From Haloarcula pellucida (lineage in GTDB: Archaea; Halobacteriota; Halobacteria; Halobacteriales; Haloarculaceae), in contig NZ_BMOU01000003.1 of the NCBI RefSeq assembly GCF_014647235.1, positions 372,001 to 436,000 on the forward strand: a DNA stretch of 64,000 bases, written 5' to 3'. Of the stretch, positions 27,558-36,056 are shown one piece after another. A program made the position numbers and the translations under genes. Below the pieces are notes generated by a model, which worked only from the letters and a program-made list of their open reading frames with translations, searched no databases and was not told the DNA's origin. How positions within the stretch are numbered: the first letter of the stretch is position 1; each line of letters opens with the position of its first letter.

Positions 27558-27803
27558 TCACTCCGTCACGCGGACGTAGTGCTTGTAGACGCCGTCACCC
27601 TCCGCTTGTTCGAGCAGTTCGACGCCGCTGGTACCAGCAGCCCAACCGTCGATGTCACTCATGCTACCGGAGTCCGTCGCGAGCACTTCCAGAACTGCAC
27701 CCGCATCGAGATCGTCAACGGCGGCCTTGGTCTTGACTACCGGCATTGGGCACGATGCACCTTTCACGTCGAGCGTCTCCGTGATATCGAATTCTGCACT
27801 CAT
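27558..27803 (-). CDS. TusA-like sulfur carrier, second copy
   Basis: An 81-residue TusA-family protein: DITETLDVKGASCPMPVVKTK with Cys18 in CPxP. ATG 27803 chosen, at which the conserved fold begins. First gene of the minus-strand group. A GTATTG-N11-CAATAC palindrome lies 24 nt upstream, matching the one before the other TusA operon. Confidence 0.9.
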   Translation of the reverse strand: MSAEFDITETLDVKGASCPMPVVKTKAAVDDLDAGAVLEVLATDSGSMSDIDGWAAGTSGVELLEQAEGDGVYKHYVRVTE

Positions 27804-27826
27804 AGTTTTGATCGCTCCGTCCATCT

Positions 27827-27849
27827 GTATTGGAGCTATCACACAATAC
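27827..27849. promoter_or_regulatory. Inverted repeat GTATTG-N11-CAATAC, possible sulfur operator
   Basis: A 6-11-6 palindrome in the -24 to -46 region of the second TusA gene; same architecture as the site at 23583-23605. The two differ in distance to the start codon by 11 bases, about one helical turn. A weaker GTATTG half-site is present at 27991-27996 before the rhodanese/MBL gene. Confidence 0.45.
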
Positions 27850-28051
27850 CATCCGAGTGGTTAAAAGAATGTTGGTTCTTGTATATACTACGAACACTTG
27901 GCTCTCCGCCACCACCCATAAAGCGCGCTTCAGACCGTTTCCGGTGGGTGAGCATCATATTCAGTGTCTCTCGGCCGCAGAATATTGTGTGTATTGTGAT
28001 TTTCTATGCAAACCCTTTTGTACATCAGTCCGGTAGGAGGGAGTGTACGAT

Positions 28052-29245
28052 ATGAACGCTGAAGACTTCCCGACACCAGATGTCGAAGTCGAAACGATCG
28101 CTCCCGAACGGTTGAAAGACCGCATCGACGCGGGCGAGGAGATCGTGCTCCTCGACGCGCGCATGCAGTCCGACTACGAGGAGTGGCGTATCGACGGCGA
28201 GACCGTCACCTCGATCAACGTCCCGTACTTCGAGTTCCTCGACGACGACATCGGCGAGGACGTCCTCGATCGCATCCCCGACGACCGCGAAGTGACCGTC
28301 CTGTGTGCGAAAGGCGGTGCCAGCGAGTACGTCGCGGGCACGCTCGCAGAGCGCGGCTACGACGTCGACCACCTCGAAGACGGCATGAACGGCTGGGCGA
28401 GCATCTACGAGACCGTCGAAGTAACTGACTACGACGGCGCCGGCACGCTCCTCCAGTATCAGCGACCGTCCTCGGGCTGTCTCGGCTACCTCGTCTACGA
28501 CGACGGGGAAGCCGCGGTCATCGACCCGCTGCGTGCCTTCACCGACCGCTACCTCGAGGACGCCGAGGACCTCGGCGTCGACCTGAAATACGCGCTAGAC
28601 ACCCACATCCACGCCGACCACATCTCGGGCGTGCGCGACCTCGACGACGAGGGCGTCGAGGGTGTCATCCCCGAGGCCGCGGTCGACCGCGGCGTCACCT
28701 ACGCCGACGAACTGGCGTCCGCAGAAGACGGCGACACGTTCCAGGTCGGCGACGTTACCGTCGAGACCGTCTACACGCCCGGTCACACCACGGGTATGAC
28801 GTCGTACCTCATCGGCGACAGCCTGCTGGCGACCGGCGACGGGCTGTTCGTCGAGAGCGTCGCCCGCCCCGACCTCGAAGAGGGCGACGACGGTGCGCCG
28901 GATGCCGCGCGCATGCTCTACGAGTCCCTGCAGGAGCGTGTGCTGACGCTGCCCGACGACACGCTGATCGGAGGTGCCCACTTCAGCGACGCCGCCGAGC
29001 CCGCCGCCGACGGCACCTACACGGCACCCATCGGCCGGCTCGTCGAGGAGATGGACGCGCTCACGATGGACGAACAGGCGTTCGTCGACCTGATCCTCTC
29101 GGACATGCCGCCGCGGCCAGCCAACTACGAGGACATCATCGCGACGAACCTCGGGCAGAACGCCGTCGACGACGACGAGGCGTTCACCCTCGAACTCGGG
29201 CCGAACAACTGCGCCGCGAGCCAGGACTCGCTCGCGGGTGACTGA
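28052..29245 (+). CDS. Rhodanese-metallo-beta-lactamase fusion (persulfide dioxygenase-like)
   Basis: A 397-residue fusion. Rhodanese domain (about 10-125) with active Cys85 in VLCAKGGAS, then a metallo-beta-lactamase domain of ETHE1/persulfide dioxygenase type with THIHADH at 184-190, GHTTGMTSY and LATGDGLF. Canonical order is often MBL-rhodanese; here rhodanese comes first. Predicted to oxidise glutathione-like or low-molecular persulfides to sulfite and move sulfur. First gene of a plus-strand operon with two YeeE/YedE genes. Confidence 0.88.
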   Translation: MNAEDFPTPDVEVETIAPERLKDRIDAGEEIVLLDARMQSDYEEWRIDGETVTSINVPYFEFLDDDIGEDVLDRIPDDREVTVLCAKGGASEYVAGTLAERGYDVDHLEDGMNGWASIYETVEVTDYDGAGTLLQYQRPSSGCLGYLVYDDGEAAVIDPLRAFTDRYLEDAEDLGVDLKYALDTHIHADHISGVRDLDDEGVEGVIPEAAVDRGVTYADELASAEDGDTFQVGDVTVETVYTPGHTTGMTSYLIGDSLLATGDGLFVESVARPDLEEGDDGAPDAARMLYESLQERVLTLPDDTLIGGAHFSDAAEPAADGTYTAPIGRLVEEMDALTMDEQAFVDLILSDMPPRPANYEDIIATNLGQNAVDDDEAFTLELGPNNCAASQDSLAGD

Positions 29246-29253
29246 CATCGCCG

Positions 29254-29811
29254 ATGGAGACTGAGCTACTCGTCCTACAGCTGGCCGCCGAGCTGTTCCC
29301 CAACGGGATCAGTCGCTACGCTATCGGCGGCCTGCTGGTCGGGCTCGGTGCAGTCGTGATCTACGTCGGAACGGGCATCCCGGCGGGCGCGAGCACGTTC
29401 CTCGAGTCGACGCTGTCGTACGTTTCAGACCAGTCGCGGTTCCAGCAGTACGTCAGCTCACGTGACTGGCGCGTCGTGTTCACGCTCGGCATCGTCCTCG
29501 GTGCGGCAGCGTTCGCGGCGACGGTCCAATCCGGCGTCATCACGACGTCGCTCTACGAGCCCGGAACGACCGGCCAACTGTATGAGATCGCCGGCGTGAC
29601 GCTCTGGACGACTGACGTCCAGCCGTGGCGGCTGTTCTTCGGTGGCATTCTCGTCGGGATCGGGACCCGAATCGGGAAGGGCTGTACGTCCGGCCACGGC
29701 GTCTGTGGCGTCGGTTCGGCGTCGAAGACGTCCATCGTCGGCGTGGCGACGTTCCTGACCGTGGCTATCGGCACCGCGCAGGTCGTCGCTGCGCTGGGGG
29801 TGAGCCCATGA
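29254..29811 (+). CDS. YeeE/YedE sulfur transport half-protein A
   Basis: A 185-residue membrane protein with about five helices and the signature TRIGKGCTSGHGVCGVGSAS carrying the Cys used to relay thiosulfate in YeeE/TsuA. It corresponds to one half of the YeeE/YedE repeat; the other half is the next gene, overlapping by ATGA. Together they probably form a thiosulfate or sulfane-sulfur channel. Confidence 0.9.
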   Translation: METELLVLQLAAELFPNGISRYAIGGLLVGLGAVVIYVGTGIPAGASTFLESTLSYVSDQSRFQQYVSSRDWRVVFTLGIVLGAAAFAATVQSGVITTSLYEPGTTGQLYEIAGVTLWTTDVQPWRLFFGGILVGIGTRIGKGCTSGHGVCGVGSASKTSIVGVATFLTVAIGTAQVVAALGVSP

Positions 29812-30266
29812 GCAATCGACACCCGCTGTTCAAGCCGCTGATCTTCGTCGGCGGCCTGATCTTCGGGTTCGGGCTCGGCTTCAGCCACATGGCGCGTCCG
29901 GAGGTCGTGCTGAACTTCCTCCAGTTCGAGGATTTCGGCCTGCTGTTCGTCATGTTCGGCGCGGCCATCGTCTCCGGCATCGCCTTCGCGGTGATGCCCA
30001 GGATTCGAGACACCGCACCGCTGACCGGCGACCGGTACGAACGGCGCCTGAAGCCGTTCGACCGGAACGTCCTCGTCGGCGGCGCCGTCTTCGGCGTCGG
30101 CTGGGGGCTCTCGGGCATCTGCCCGGGCGCGGCCTACGCCAGCCTCGGCGTCGGCAACGTCACCATCCTCTGGGCGCTCGCCGGCATGTTCGTCGGCGCG
30201 TACCTCCAGGGCTACTGGCGGAGCCGGAGCCAGACACGCGACACGGCCGCGACGGGCGCAGACTAA
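29808..30266 (+). CDS. YeeE/YedE sulfur transport half-protein B
   Basis: A 152-residue membrane protein with about four helices: FVGGLIFGFGLGFSHMARPE and FGVGWGLSGICPGAAYASLG, the latter containing the conserved Cys. Pairs with the preceding YeeE half (overlap ATGA at 29808-29811). Last gene of the rhodanese/MBL operon. Confidence 0.9.
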   Translation: MSNRHPLFKPLIFVGGLIFGFGLGFSHMARPEVVLNFLQFEDFGLLFVMFGAAIVSGIAFAVMPRIRDTAPLTGDRYERRLKPFDRNVLVGGAVFGVGWGLSGICPGAAYASLGVGNVTILWALAGMFVGAYLQGYWRSRSQTRDTAATGAD

Positions 30267-30556
30267 CTCACAGCTATGGATCCCGCCCGCAGAAGCGTTC
30301 GAGGCATCTACGCACGACCTCAATCAGCAGTTCAAACGACTGTTGAGCGAAGTGACCGCTCGGGAGCAACCGGACGAAGACATCGAACCGCTCTATCATT
30401 TGAGGAACCCCGACCGTCCGTGACAGTTGTTTAACCGTGGCGACGATGTCGGTTGATGGCAGAGGGTCGAGTTTCATTCAGATAGAACGCAAGACGGGAG
30501 AGCGGACACCGCGTACAAGAGGTAGGCTTTTGTGACGGCTATTTGTCTGTTCTGCC
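30267..30556. other. Intergenic region with unclear coding traces
   Basis: A minus-strand frame (30274-30477, 67 codons) and an overlapping plus-strand frame with an acidic tail (EVTAREQPDEDIEPLYHLRN, ending at 30423) both look partly protein-like. Neither has a recognisable family, and they are probably remnants. A TATA-like TTTTGTGAC lies near 30528 before the ABC permease. Confidence 0.4.
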
Positions 30557-31438
30557 ATGCGGTGGTCCCCGCTTGCACGCAGCGAATACCGGACAGTGCT
30601 CACCTCAAAGGGAGCGTGGATACTCGCTCTCCTCGTCGTCCTTTGGGGGTTCCGACCGACCTACGCCGGGTGGGACGCGGTCGGACGAAATATCACCATC
30701 GGATACATCCAGATCGGCGTCGACCTGTTCCTCCCGATCGGTGCCCTCCTCCTGTCGTATCAGTCACTCATCGGTGAGCGAACCACTGGCAGTATCAAGT
30801 TCCTCCTCGGGTTGCCACTGACGCGGACGCAGGTCCTCTTCGGGAAGACGACTGGGCGGTTCGTGGGCGTCGGGACGGCGATCGTCGCGGCAACGCTCGT
30901 TCTCGCCGGCATCGGCCTACTCGAACACGGCACGTTCGGTCTGCTTCCCTTCCTCGGGACGCTCGTCGCGACGCTGTTACTTGCCAGCGCGATGGTCGCT
31001 GTCGGCGTGTTCGTCTCGACGGTCACTCGACGAACCGTGACTGCCGCGACAGGGGTATTCGCGTACTTCTTCGTGACGCTGTTCTGGAGTCGGATCGTCA
31101 CGTCGCTCTATACTGCCGTCACCGGCATTCCGGTCAACCCATACGATGCGCCGGCGAGTGGGCCGCTCTTTCTCGCGCTTAGATTGACCCCCGATGGCGC
31201 GTACAACGTCCTAACGAACTGGTTTCTCGACGTCGGCAACTCGACAGAGCTGTTTCACATCGTCTACACCAAACTCGCTCCAGGTGTCTCTGTGAACGCT
31301 TTCGTCGTCGAGGCAGCATTCGACGGCGGCGGTCCATGGTACCTCCACCCCGCACTGAGCCTGGTCGTCCTACTCGTCTGGGTGGTGGTGCCGGTAGCTC
31401 TCGCTCGCCGTGTCTTCAACAGAGGTGACGCATTATGA
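30557..31438 (+). CDS. ABC-2 type permease (NosY-like)
   Basis: A 293-residue membrane protein with six helices. The order (short N-terminus, TM1, ALLLSYQSLIGERTTGSIKFLLGLPLTR, then TM2-6) matches ABC-2 permeases of the NosY type. Overlaps the ATPase gene by ATGA (31435-31438). Transported substrate unknown; there are no copper or nitrous-oxide genes nearby, so a Nos role is not supported. Confidence 0.88.
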   Translation: MRWSPLARSEYRTVLTSKGAWILALLVVLWGFRPTYAGWDAVGRNITIGYIQIGVDLFLPIGALLLSYQSLIGERTTGSIKFLLGLPLTRTQVLFGKTTGRFVGVGTAIVAATLVLAGIGLLEHGTFGLLPFLGTLVATLLLASAMVAVGVFVSTVTRRTVTAATGVFAYFFVTLFWSRIVTSLYTAVTGIPVNPYDAPASGPLFLALRLTPDGAYNVLTNWFLDVGNSTELFHIVYTKLAPGVSVNAFVVEAAFDGGGPWYLHPALSLVVLLVWVVVPVALARRVFNRGDAL

Positions 31439-32190
31439 GCTCGTCAGAGCCCGCAATCGAAGCCAACGCGGTGACCAAGGAGTACGACGACGTCCACGCC
31501 GTCGATAACCTCGATCTGACAGTCGAGCGCGGCGAAACGTACGGGTTTCTCGGCCCGAACGGCGCTGGCAAATCGACGACGATCGGACTGTTGCTCGATT
31601 ACCTGCGACCGACTTCAGGAACGGTCCGCGTCCTCGGTCGCGATCCACGACGTGACATCGTCGAGGTTCACGACCGAGTCGGGGTGCTTCCGGATCGATT
31701 TGGCCTCTACGAGGGGCGATCCGCACGTCAGCACGTCGCGTTCGTCGCAGAGACGAAACGCGACGACGACGATCCGGCAGTACTCCTCGAACGCGTTGGA
31801 CTCGGAGATGCCGTCGACGACGATGCGGGTGACTTCTCACGTGGAATGGAGCAACGGTTGGCGCTCGCGATGGCACTCGTCGGCGACCCCGAACTGCTCG
31901 TCCTGGACGAACCGTTCAGCGGCCTCGATCCACACGGCGTCCGACGGGTACGGGAAATCGTCCACGAGGAGAACCAGCGTGGTGCAACGGTGTTCTTCTC
32001 CAGTCACGTTCTCGGGCAGGTCGAACTGGTCTGTGACCGGATCGGTGTCCTCCACGAGGGGCAGTTGGTTGCCGAGGGAACGCTCGACGAACTCCGAAAT
32101 CGGACTGCGTCACCCGACGACGCGACGATGGAAGACGTGTTCGTCGAACTCACCGACGCTCGTATCGACGACGAGGGCGAGCGGCGATGA
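31435..32190 (+). CDS. ABC transporter ATPase
   Basis: A 251-residue nucleotide-binding subunit: Walker A GPNGAGKST, signature FSRGMEQRLALAMAL (SRGM in place of SGGQ), Walker B LLVLDEPFSGLDP, switch His in FFSSHVLGQVE. Partner of the overlapping permease and followed by an overlapping lipoprotein, forming a three-gene operon. Confidence 0.92.
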   Translation: MSSSEPAIEANAVTKEYDDVHAVDNLDLTVERGETYGFLGPNGAGKSTTIGLLLDYLRPTSGTVRVLGRDPRRDIVEVHDRVGVLPDRFGLYEGRSARQHVAFVAETKRDDDDPAVLLERVGLGDAVDDDAGDFSRGMEQRLALAMALVGDPELLVLDEPFSGLDPHGVRRVREIVHEENQRGATVFFSSHVLGQVELVCDRIGVLHEGQLVAEGTLDELRNRTASPDDATMEDVFVELTDARIDDEGERR

Positions 32191-32768
32191 AGCGCCGAAC
32201 GTTCTTGACGGCGAGTACGCTGTCCATCGCTGGTCTCTCCGGGTGTGTCGGTGATACTGAATATCGAATCTCCAACACGGCGACGGAGACGTCTCTGGAC
32301 CCGCTCTCGCTGTCAGTACGCCTCGCAGTCGCTGACGCGACGATCGAACAGCCGGCCGCACTCACGCTCACACTGGAGAACACGGCCGACGACCCGATTC
32401 GAATCCGTAGCTACGGCGTCTGGCCCTTCGGCGTCCTCGCACTCGCCCTGTCGCCGACGCCCGGCGAAGACACGTGGAAGACGACCCTGTTCTCTCCATC
32501 ATACGAAACAACCGACCGCGTAGAAGTCGACCGTGGCGGGTCGTCGATGTCGTTGGATGGGGAGCCGATAACCCGGCCGCTCGATCCCGGCGAGAGTGTC
32601 AGCAGACGATACGAACTTCGCGGCGACGACCTCCCAAGCACAGGGACACACTACATCGTGGAGAAGTTCGATGGACGAGCCTCACGGTACTCGAGGGATG
32701 ACGACTGGGAAACGCTCGAGTACCAGATCCGTCTCAGTATCGAAGAAAAACGACGATTGCCGATGTAG
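32187..32768 (+). CDS. Lipoprotein linked to the ABC transporter
   Basis: A 193-residue exported lipoprotein: MKRRTFLTASTLSIAGLSGC with twin Arg and lipobox Cys20. The mature part resembles a beta-sandwich (LSVRLAVADATIEQPAALTL...DPGESVSRRYEL). The start overlaps the ATPase stop by ATGA. Likely an accessory surface factor for the transporter; no known domain assigned with confidence. Confidence 0.8.
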   Translation: MKRRTFLTASTLSIAGLSGCVGDTEYRISNTATETSLDPLSLSVRLAVADATIEQPAALTLTLENTADDPIRIRSYGVWPFGVLALALSPTPGEDTWKTTLFSPSYETTDRVEVDRGGSSMSLDGEPITRPLDPGESVSRRYELRGDDLPSTGTHYIVEKFDGRASRYSRDDDWETLEYQIRLSIEEKRRLPM

Positions 32769-33207
32769 GAGTGGCACCTCGATACAGGGCCTGCTCCGAA
32801 ACCCGAACGTTTTCGTTTCGTCTACCCGACTGCCACAGTCGAATCGACCCCACCTCTGGCGAGATGTATTCTTCCGAAAACGAGGACGCGGAGTTCTCGA
32901 TGGATATCGCGGCGCTCACCCGCCCCTCCCGATCTGTACCTGATTCACGGGGGCTCGTCTTCGAGAGCTGAACTGCTGTGGACTCGGTCCGTTCGAACGT
33001 CCCCGACGCGAGCCGTGGAGACGGTGAGGAGGACCGGTCACGATCTGGCCAACGACGTCTCCGAGTCCCAGACGCAGACCGAGTACCGGCGATAGCAGAG
33101 AAATCCTGACGTCCGAGCCATCGCCACCACGTCACGAACACAACGACGATGGCCGTCGCGACCGTAACGTAGCGTCGTATCTTGACTTTCCTGCGGTAGT
33201 CTGAACG
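32769..33207. other. Intergenic region without a convincing gene
   Basis: Open minus-strand frames exist (32734-33141) with one hydrophobic segment (YVTVATAIVVVFVTWWRWL, about 33120-33175) but basic, Ser/Arg-rich remaining sequence unlike haloarchaeal proteins. A decayed membrane gene is possible. Confidence 0.35.
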
Positions 33208-34167
33208 TTAGCTCTCGCTTTCGTTCGTGGAGACGCTGGTCTGGTTTGTGGTCGCGCCGTCGTCGTTCCGGTTGGCGGTCGTCTCACGGTCGTCGGTCAC
33301 GTCGCGCGTGAGAGTGACGCCACCGTCTGCGGGGACGTAGATGGTGTTTTCGTTCTCTCGTAGCGCCTCGATGTAGCGCAGGTCGAGCACTTCGGGATTC
33401 TGTCGGAGCGCTTCTCCCTTGATGCGAATCTGTTCGGCCTCGGCCTCGGCTTCGATCACTTGGCGCTCCTTGTTCTTCTCGGCGACCTGAATCTCGTACT
33501 CCGCTTCCTCGATTTTCTGTTGTTTGACCTTCTTCTGTTCGATGGACTTCGCATACTCGGTCGGGAGTCGAACGTTCCGAACCTGGACGCTCTCGATGAC
33601 GATACCGCTTCCCTCGGTCTCGTTCTTGAGAGCACCCTCGACGGCGAGTTTGAGTCGCGTCTGTCCCTCACCGGTGTAGATGTCCGTCACGTCGATGTTC
33701 CCTCCCTCCGTTCGCAGTACCGAGCGGACTGTTGGGCGGATAAGACGTGTTTCCGCGGTCGGGAGATTCCGATACTCTTCGTGAAAGCGTGGTGCGTCGC
33801 GAGGCGTGACGCGGTAGCGGACAGTCACGTCGACGTCGACGTGCAGGCCGTCTTGGGTGAGAACGCGGACCGAATCATCCTGGTTCGCGTTGTCGCCCTC
33901 ACCGCTCTGATGACTCATCGTGTAGGTTTGCGGCCGCGTCGGAATACTGACGGTTCCCTCGACGACCGGTGTGATGAAGTGCCAGCCTGGTTCGAGAATC
34001 TTACCCGTCACTGCACCCTGGTTCTTGACGACCTTCACGTTCCCCTCGTTGACGCCTTCGAAGGCCATCACACCGCCGACCATCGAGACGAGGAGTATCA
34101 AAACGAGACCGATTACCGTGGCGGACGTAGCAAGTCCACCAATATCTAATGGAGGGCTATCGCGCAT
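33208..34167 (-). CDS. SPFH/prohibitin-family membrane protein
   Basis: A 319-residue protein with one N-terminal helix (ATVIGLVLILLVSMVGGVMAF), an SPFH/prohibitin domain (GWHFITPVVEGTVSIPTRPQ, about 45-230), and a Glu/Lys-rich coiled coil (EQKKVKQQKIEEAEYEIQVA). SPFH proteins form membrane microdomain scaffolds and interact with proteases. Divergent from a broken ABC ATPase gene. A TATTATAC TATA-like element is about 30 nt upstream of its ATG. Confidence 0.9.
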   Translation of the reverse strand: MRDSPPLDIGGLATSATVIGLVLILLVSMVGGVMAFEGVNEGNVKVVKNQGAVTGKILEPGWHFITPVVEGTVSIPTRPQTYTMSHQSGEGDNANQDDSVRVLTQDGLHVDVDVTVRYRVTPRDAPRFHEEYRNLPTAETRLIRPTVRSVLRTEGGNIDVTDIYTGEGQTRLKLAVEGALKNETEGSGIVIESVQVRNVRLPTEYAKSIEQKKVKQQKIEEAEYEIQVAEKNKERQVIEAEAEAEQIRIKGEALRQNPEVLDLRYIEALRENENTIYVPADGGVTLTRDVTDDRETTANRNDDGATTNQTSVSTNESES

Positions 34168-34382
34168 ATCTCATATCGTCCTCCGAATCAGTTGCGTATA
34201 ATACTGACTACTCACGTGAGATATTTCGGTAGATAACACGAAATTAACCAGCTTCCAGTTCGGGAACCGACGTACACTGCGTCCACAGTGATCGTGGGCA
34301 CGACGATGCCCAACCGAAGCGGCTCCCCTTTCAGCGTCCGAAACGGATAGGAGTCGTTTCACGGACCTGTTCTGTAGTCCCC

Positions 34383-34605
34383 ATGCCCTCCGCAAATGAC
34401 GACGTTGCCATCGAAGCGATCGATCTGAAGAAGACGTCTGGCGCTGAAACTGCGCTCGATGGGGGTTCGCTAATCATCCCACCGGAACAATCGATGGCTT
34501 TCTCGGTCCGAACGGCGCCGGAAAGACGACGACGATGCGACTCCTGACTGGGCTTTCCACACCGACCTCCGGTGGGGCCCGTATCTCCGACACGTCAGTC
34601 GATAA
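34383..34605 (+). pseudogene. Frameshifted, truncated ABC ATPase gene
   Basis: The start (MPSANDDVAIEAIDLKKT...ETALDG) is typical of a DrrA/CcmA-type ATPase. About 95 bases in, a one-base shift near 34478 moves the rest into the next frame, where Walker A reads [20 protein letters not shown], then [10 protein letters not shown]. Homology stops near 34605, where it abuts the minus-strand flavoprotein remnant. This is a rearrangement junction. Confidence 0.75.
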
Positions 34606-34820
34606 TCGGCGTGCTCTTCGAGCAGGTCGAGCAATTGCCGGCCGTTGACGCCGGCAAGGAAGCCCGGGAAGTTCTCGAGGTGGGCGTTCCGTCGGAGGGT
34701 GGGCTCGCCTGCGTCGACGACGAGCGTGTCCAGCCCGTGGCGAGCCGTGAAGACGGCTACCGAGAGGCCAGCGACGCCGCCGTCGATACCTGCAACTTCC
34801 GATGGGCTGGTTGTACTCAG
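34605..34820 (-). pseudogene. Truncated FAD-oxidoreductase remnant next to binding protein 1
   Basis: The minus strand reads VAGIDGGVAGLSVAVFTARH, then GLDTLVVDAGEPTLRRNAHL and [19 protein letters not shown]. This is clearly homologous to residues about 15-70 of the intact flavoprotein at 38676-39605 (AGCSAGVFTARYGLDTAVFD, CAHLENYLGFPAG). It directly follows the stop of binding protein 1; the expected ATG reads CTG (CTGAGTACAACC), and the gene is cut at about 34605. Evidence for an old duplication of the uptake cassette. Confidence 0.75.
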
Positions 34821-34823
34821 TGG

Positions 34824-36056
34824 TCAGCTGTCCCCGTTGATGATGTCTGCGAGCCGCTGCCGGTCGAACAACTGTTCACTCTCCGAGATTTGACCATAAC
34901 CAGGATACGATCCGAATTCGTCGGGGTACAGCTGCTTTGCAGCCATTTCCGTCTGGAACATGTTGATAATCGGGCCCTGATACGGAGTGCCGCCGACGTA
35001 GAGATCGTCGTTCTGGACGGCGGTCACCTCACTTCCGACTGGATGGTCCTGAAGGACCTCCCGCTGCCTTTGGATCAAGTTCTCTCCCTGGAAGTCACGA
35101 TACGTGAGTCCAAAGTTGAAGATGATGACGTCCGGGTCGTACTCCAACAGTCCCTCGAAATCCACCTTGACGGAGGATTGACCGCTGTATGCGCCTTCGA
35201 AGGCGTCGACGACGTTCAAATCGCGGTATTGTTTCTTTCCCCACGTCTTTTCGACCTCCGACTTCGGATTGTAGATGACCCACCCGTCCCGGTTTTCGGG
35301 GTTGTACCGTCCGTTCACCAGCGCCAAGGACCGACGTTCGCTCTCCGGCGGCACACGCGACCGAACGTCTTCGATGAACGGTTCGTAGAGGTCAAGCAAC
35401 GCGTCGCCGCGTTCCTCTTCACCAAATAGAGCGGCGTACTTCGGGATGTATTCGGACAGAGATAAATATGGATACGGTTCGCCGACCGGCCAGTAGGTCC
35501 ACCCGTCGAAGCGCTTTCGTCGACTCTCGTTCCCGAACCAGGGTGCGACGTTCTCGCGAACCTCCTCCGCCTCTCCTTTATCGAGGCCGTAAATCGCGAT
35601 GATGGGGTTCGGGTCGACGGCCATCAGATCTGGGTCGAGTTCGTACAACACCTCAAGATCGGTATCACGTTCCTCTGTCGTGAATTGGGCGAGGTCTTCT
35701 TTCGCGGGTACCATCACACCGTCGAGAAAGTCATAGAACCCTTGATACCAGAACCGAGGGTCAGCCATACCGACAGCACCGTCCGCTTGGCCGAGAGCGG
35801 TCAACACGTCCGCAGTGAACCCAAGACCACCAACCCACGAGGACGGTGGTTCATCGAGGGTAAGTTCACCAACCGGCGGCATCGTCGCTGTGTAGGACTT
35901 TTCATCTGTGGGCGTGCTTGTGGACTCCGGCGTCGATCCGGAGTCCGACTGACTGGCACAGCCGGCGAGCAGGCTACCACCGACGACTGCGCCGCCGTAC
36001 TTGACATACTCTCTGCGCGTCGGTGCCCGACTCGTGTTAGTATCGTTACCACTCAT
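34824..36056 (-). CDS. Iron/siderophore ABC substrate-binding lipoprotein 1
   Basis: A 410-residue FecB/BtuF-like (class III) binding protein, exported by Tat (APTRREYVKYGG) and anchored through lipobox Cys33 (LLAGCAS). Conserved elements: PYLSLSEYIPKYAALFG, VPPESERRSLALVNGRYN, GLLEYDPDVIIFNFG, and the C-terminal ISESEQLFDRQRLADIINGD shared by all paralogues here. Binds ferric siderophore outside the membrane for the FecCD permease. The start ATG overlaps the stop of binding protein 2 (ATGA). Confidence 0.9.
   Translation of the reverse strand: MSGNDTNTSRAPTRREYVKYGGAVVGGSLLAGCASQSDSGSTPESTSTPTDEKSYTATMPPVGELTLDEPPSSWVGGLGFTADVLTALGQADGAVGMADPRFWYQGFYDFLDGVMVPAKEDLAQFTTEERDTDLEVLYELDPDLMAVDPNPIIAIYGLDKGEAEEVRENVAPWFGNESRRKRFDGWTYWPVGEPYPYLSLSEYIPKYAALFGEEERGDALLDLYEPFIEDVRSRVPPESERRSLALVNGRYNPENRDGWVIYNPKSEVEKTWGKKQYRDLNVVDAFEGAYSGQSSVKVDFEGLLEYDPDVIIFNFGLTYRDFQGENLIQRQREVLQDHPVGSEVTAVQNDDLYVGGTPYQGPIINMFQTEMAAKQLYPDEFGSYPGYGQISESEQLFDRQRLADIINGDS

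Noticed and set aside
30274-30477. 67-codon minus-strand ORF as a gene
   Set aside because: No start context, no family, and an overlapping plus-strand frame looks equally plausible; left as unresolved.
30557-32190. NosY/NosF identity for the ABC pair
   Set aside because: Sequence type is similar, but no nosZ, nosD or nosL gene is present and the following lipoprotein is not NosL-like.
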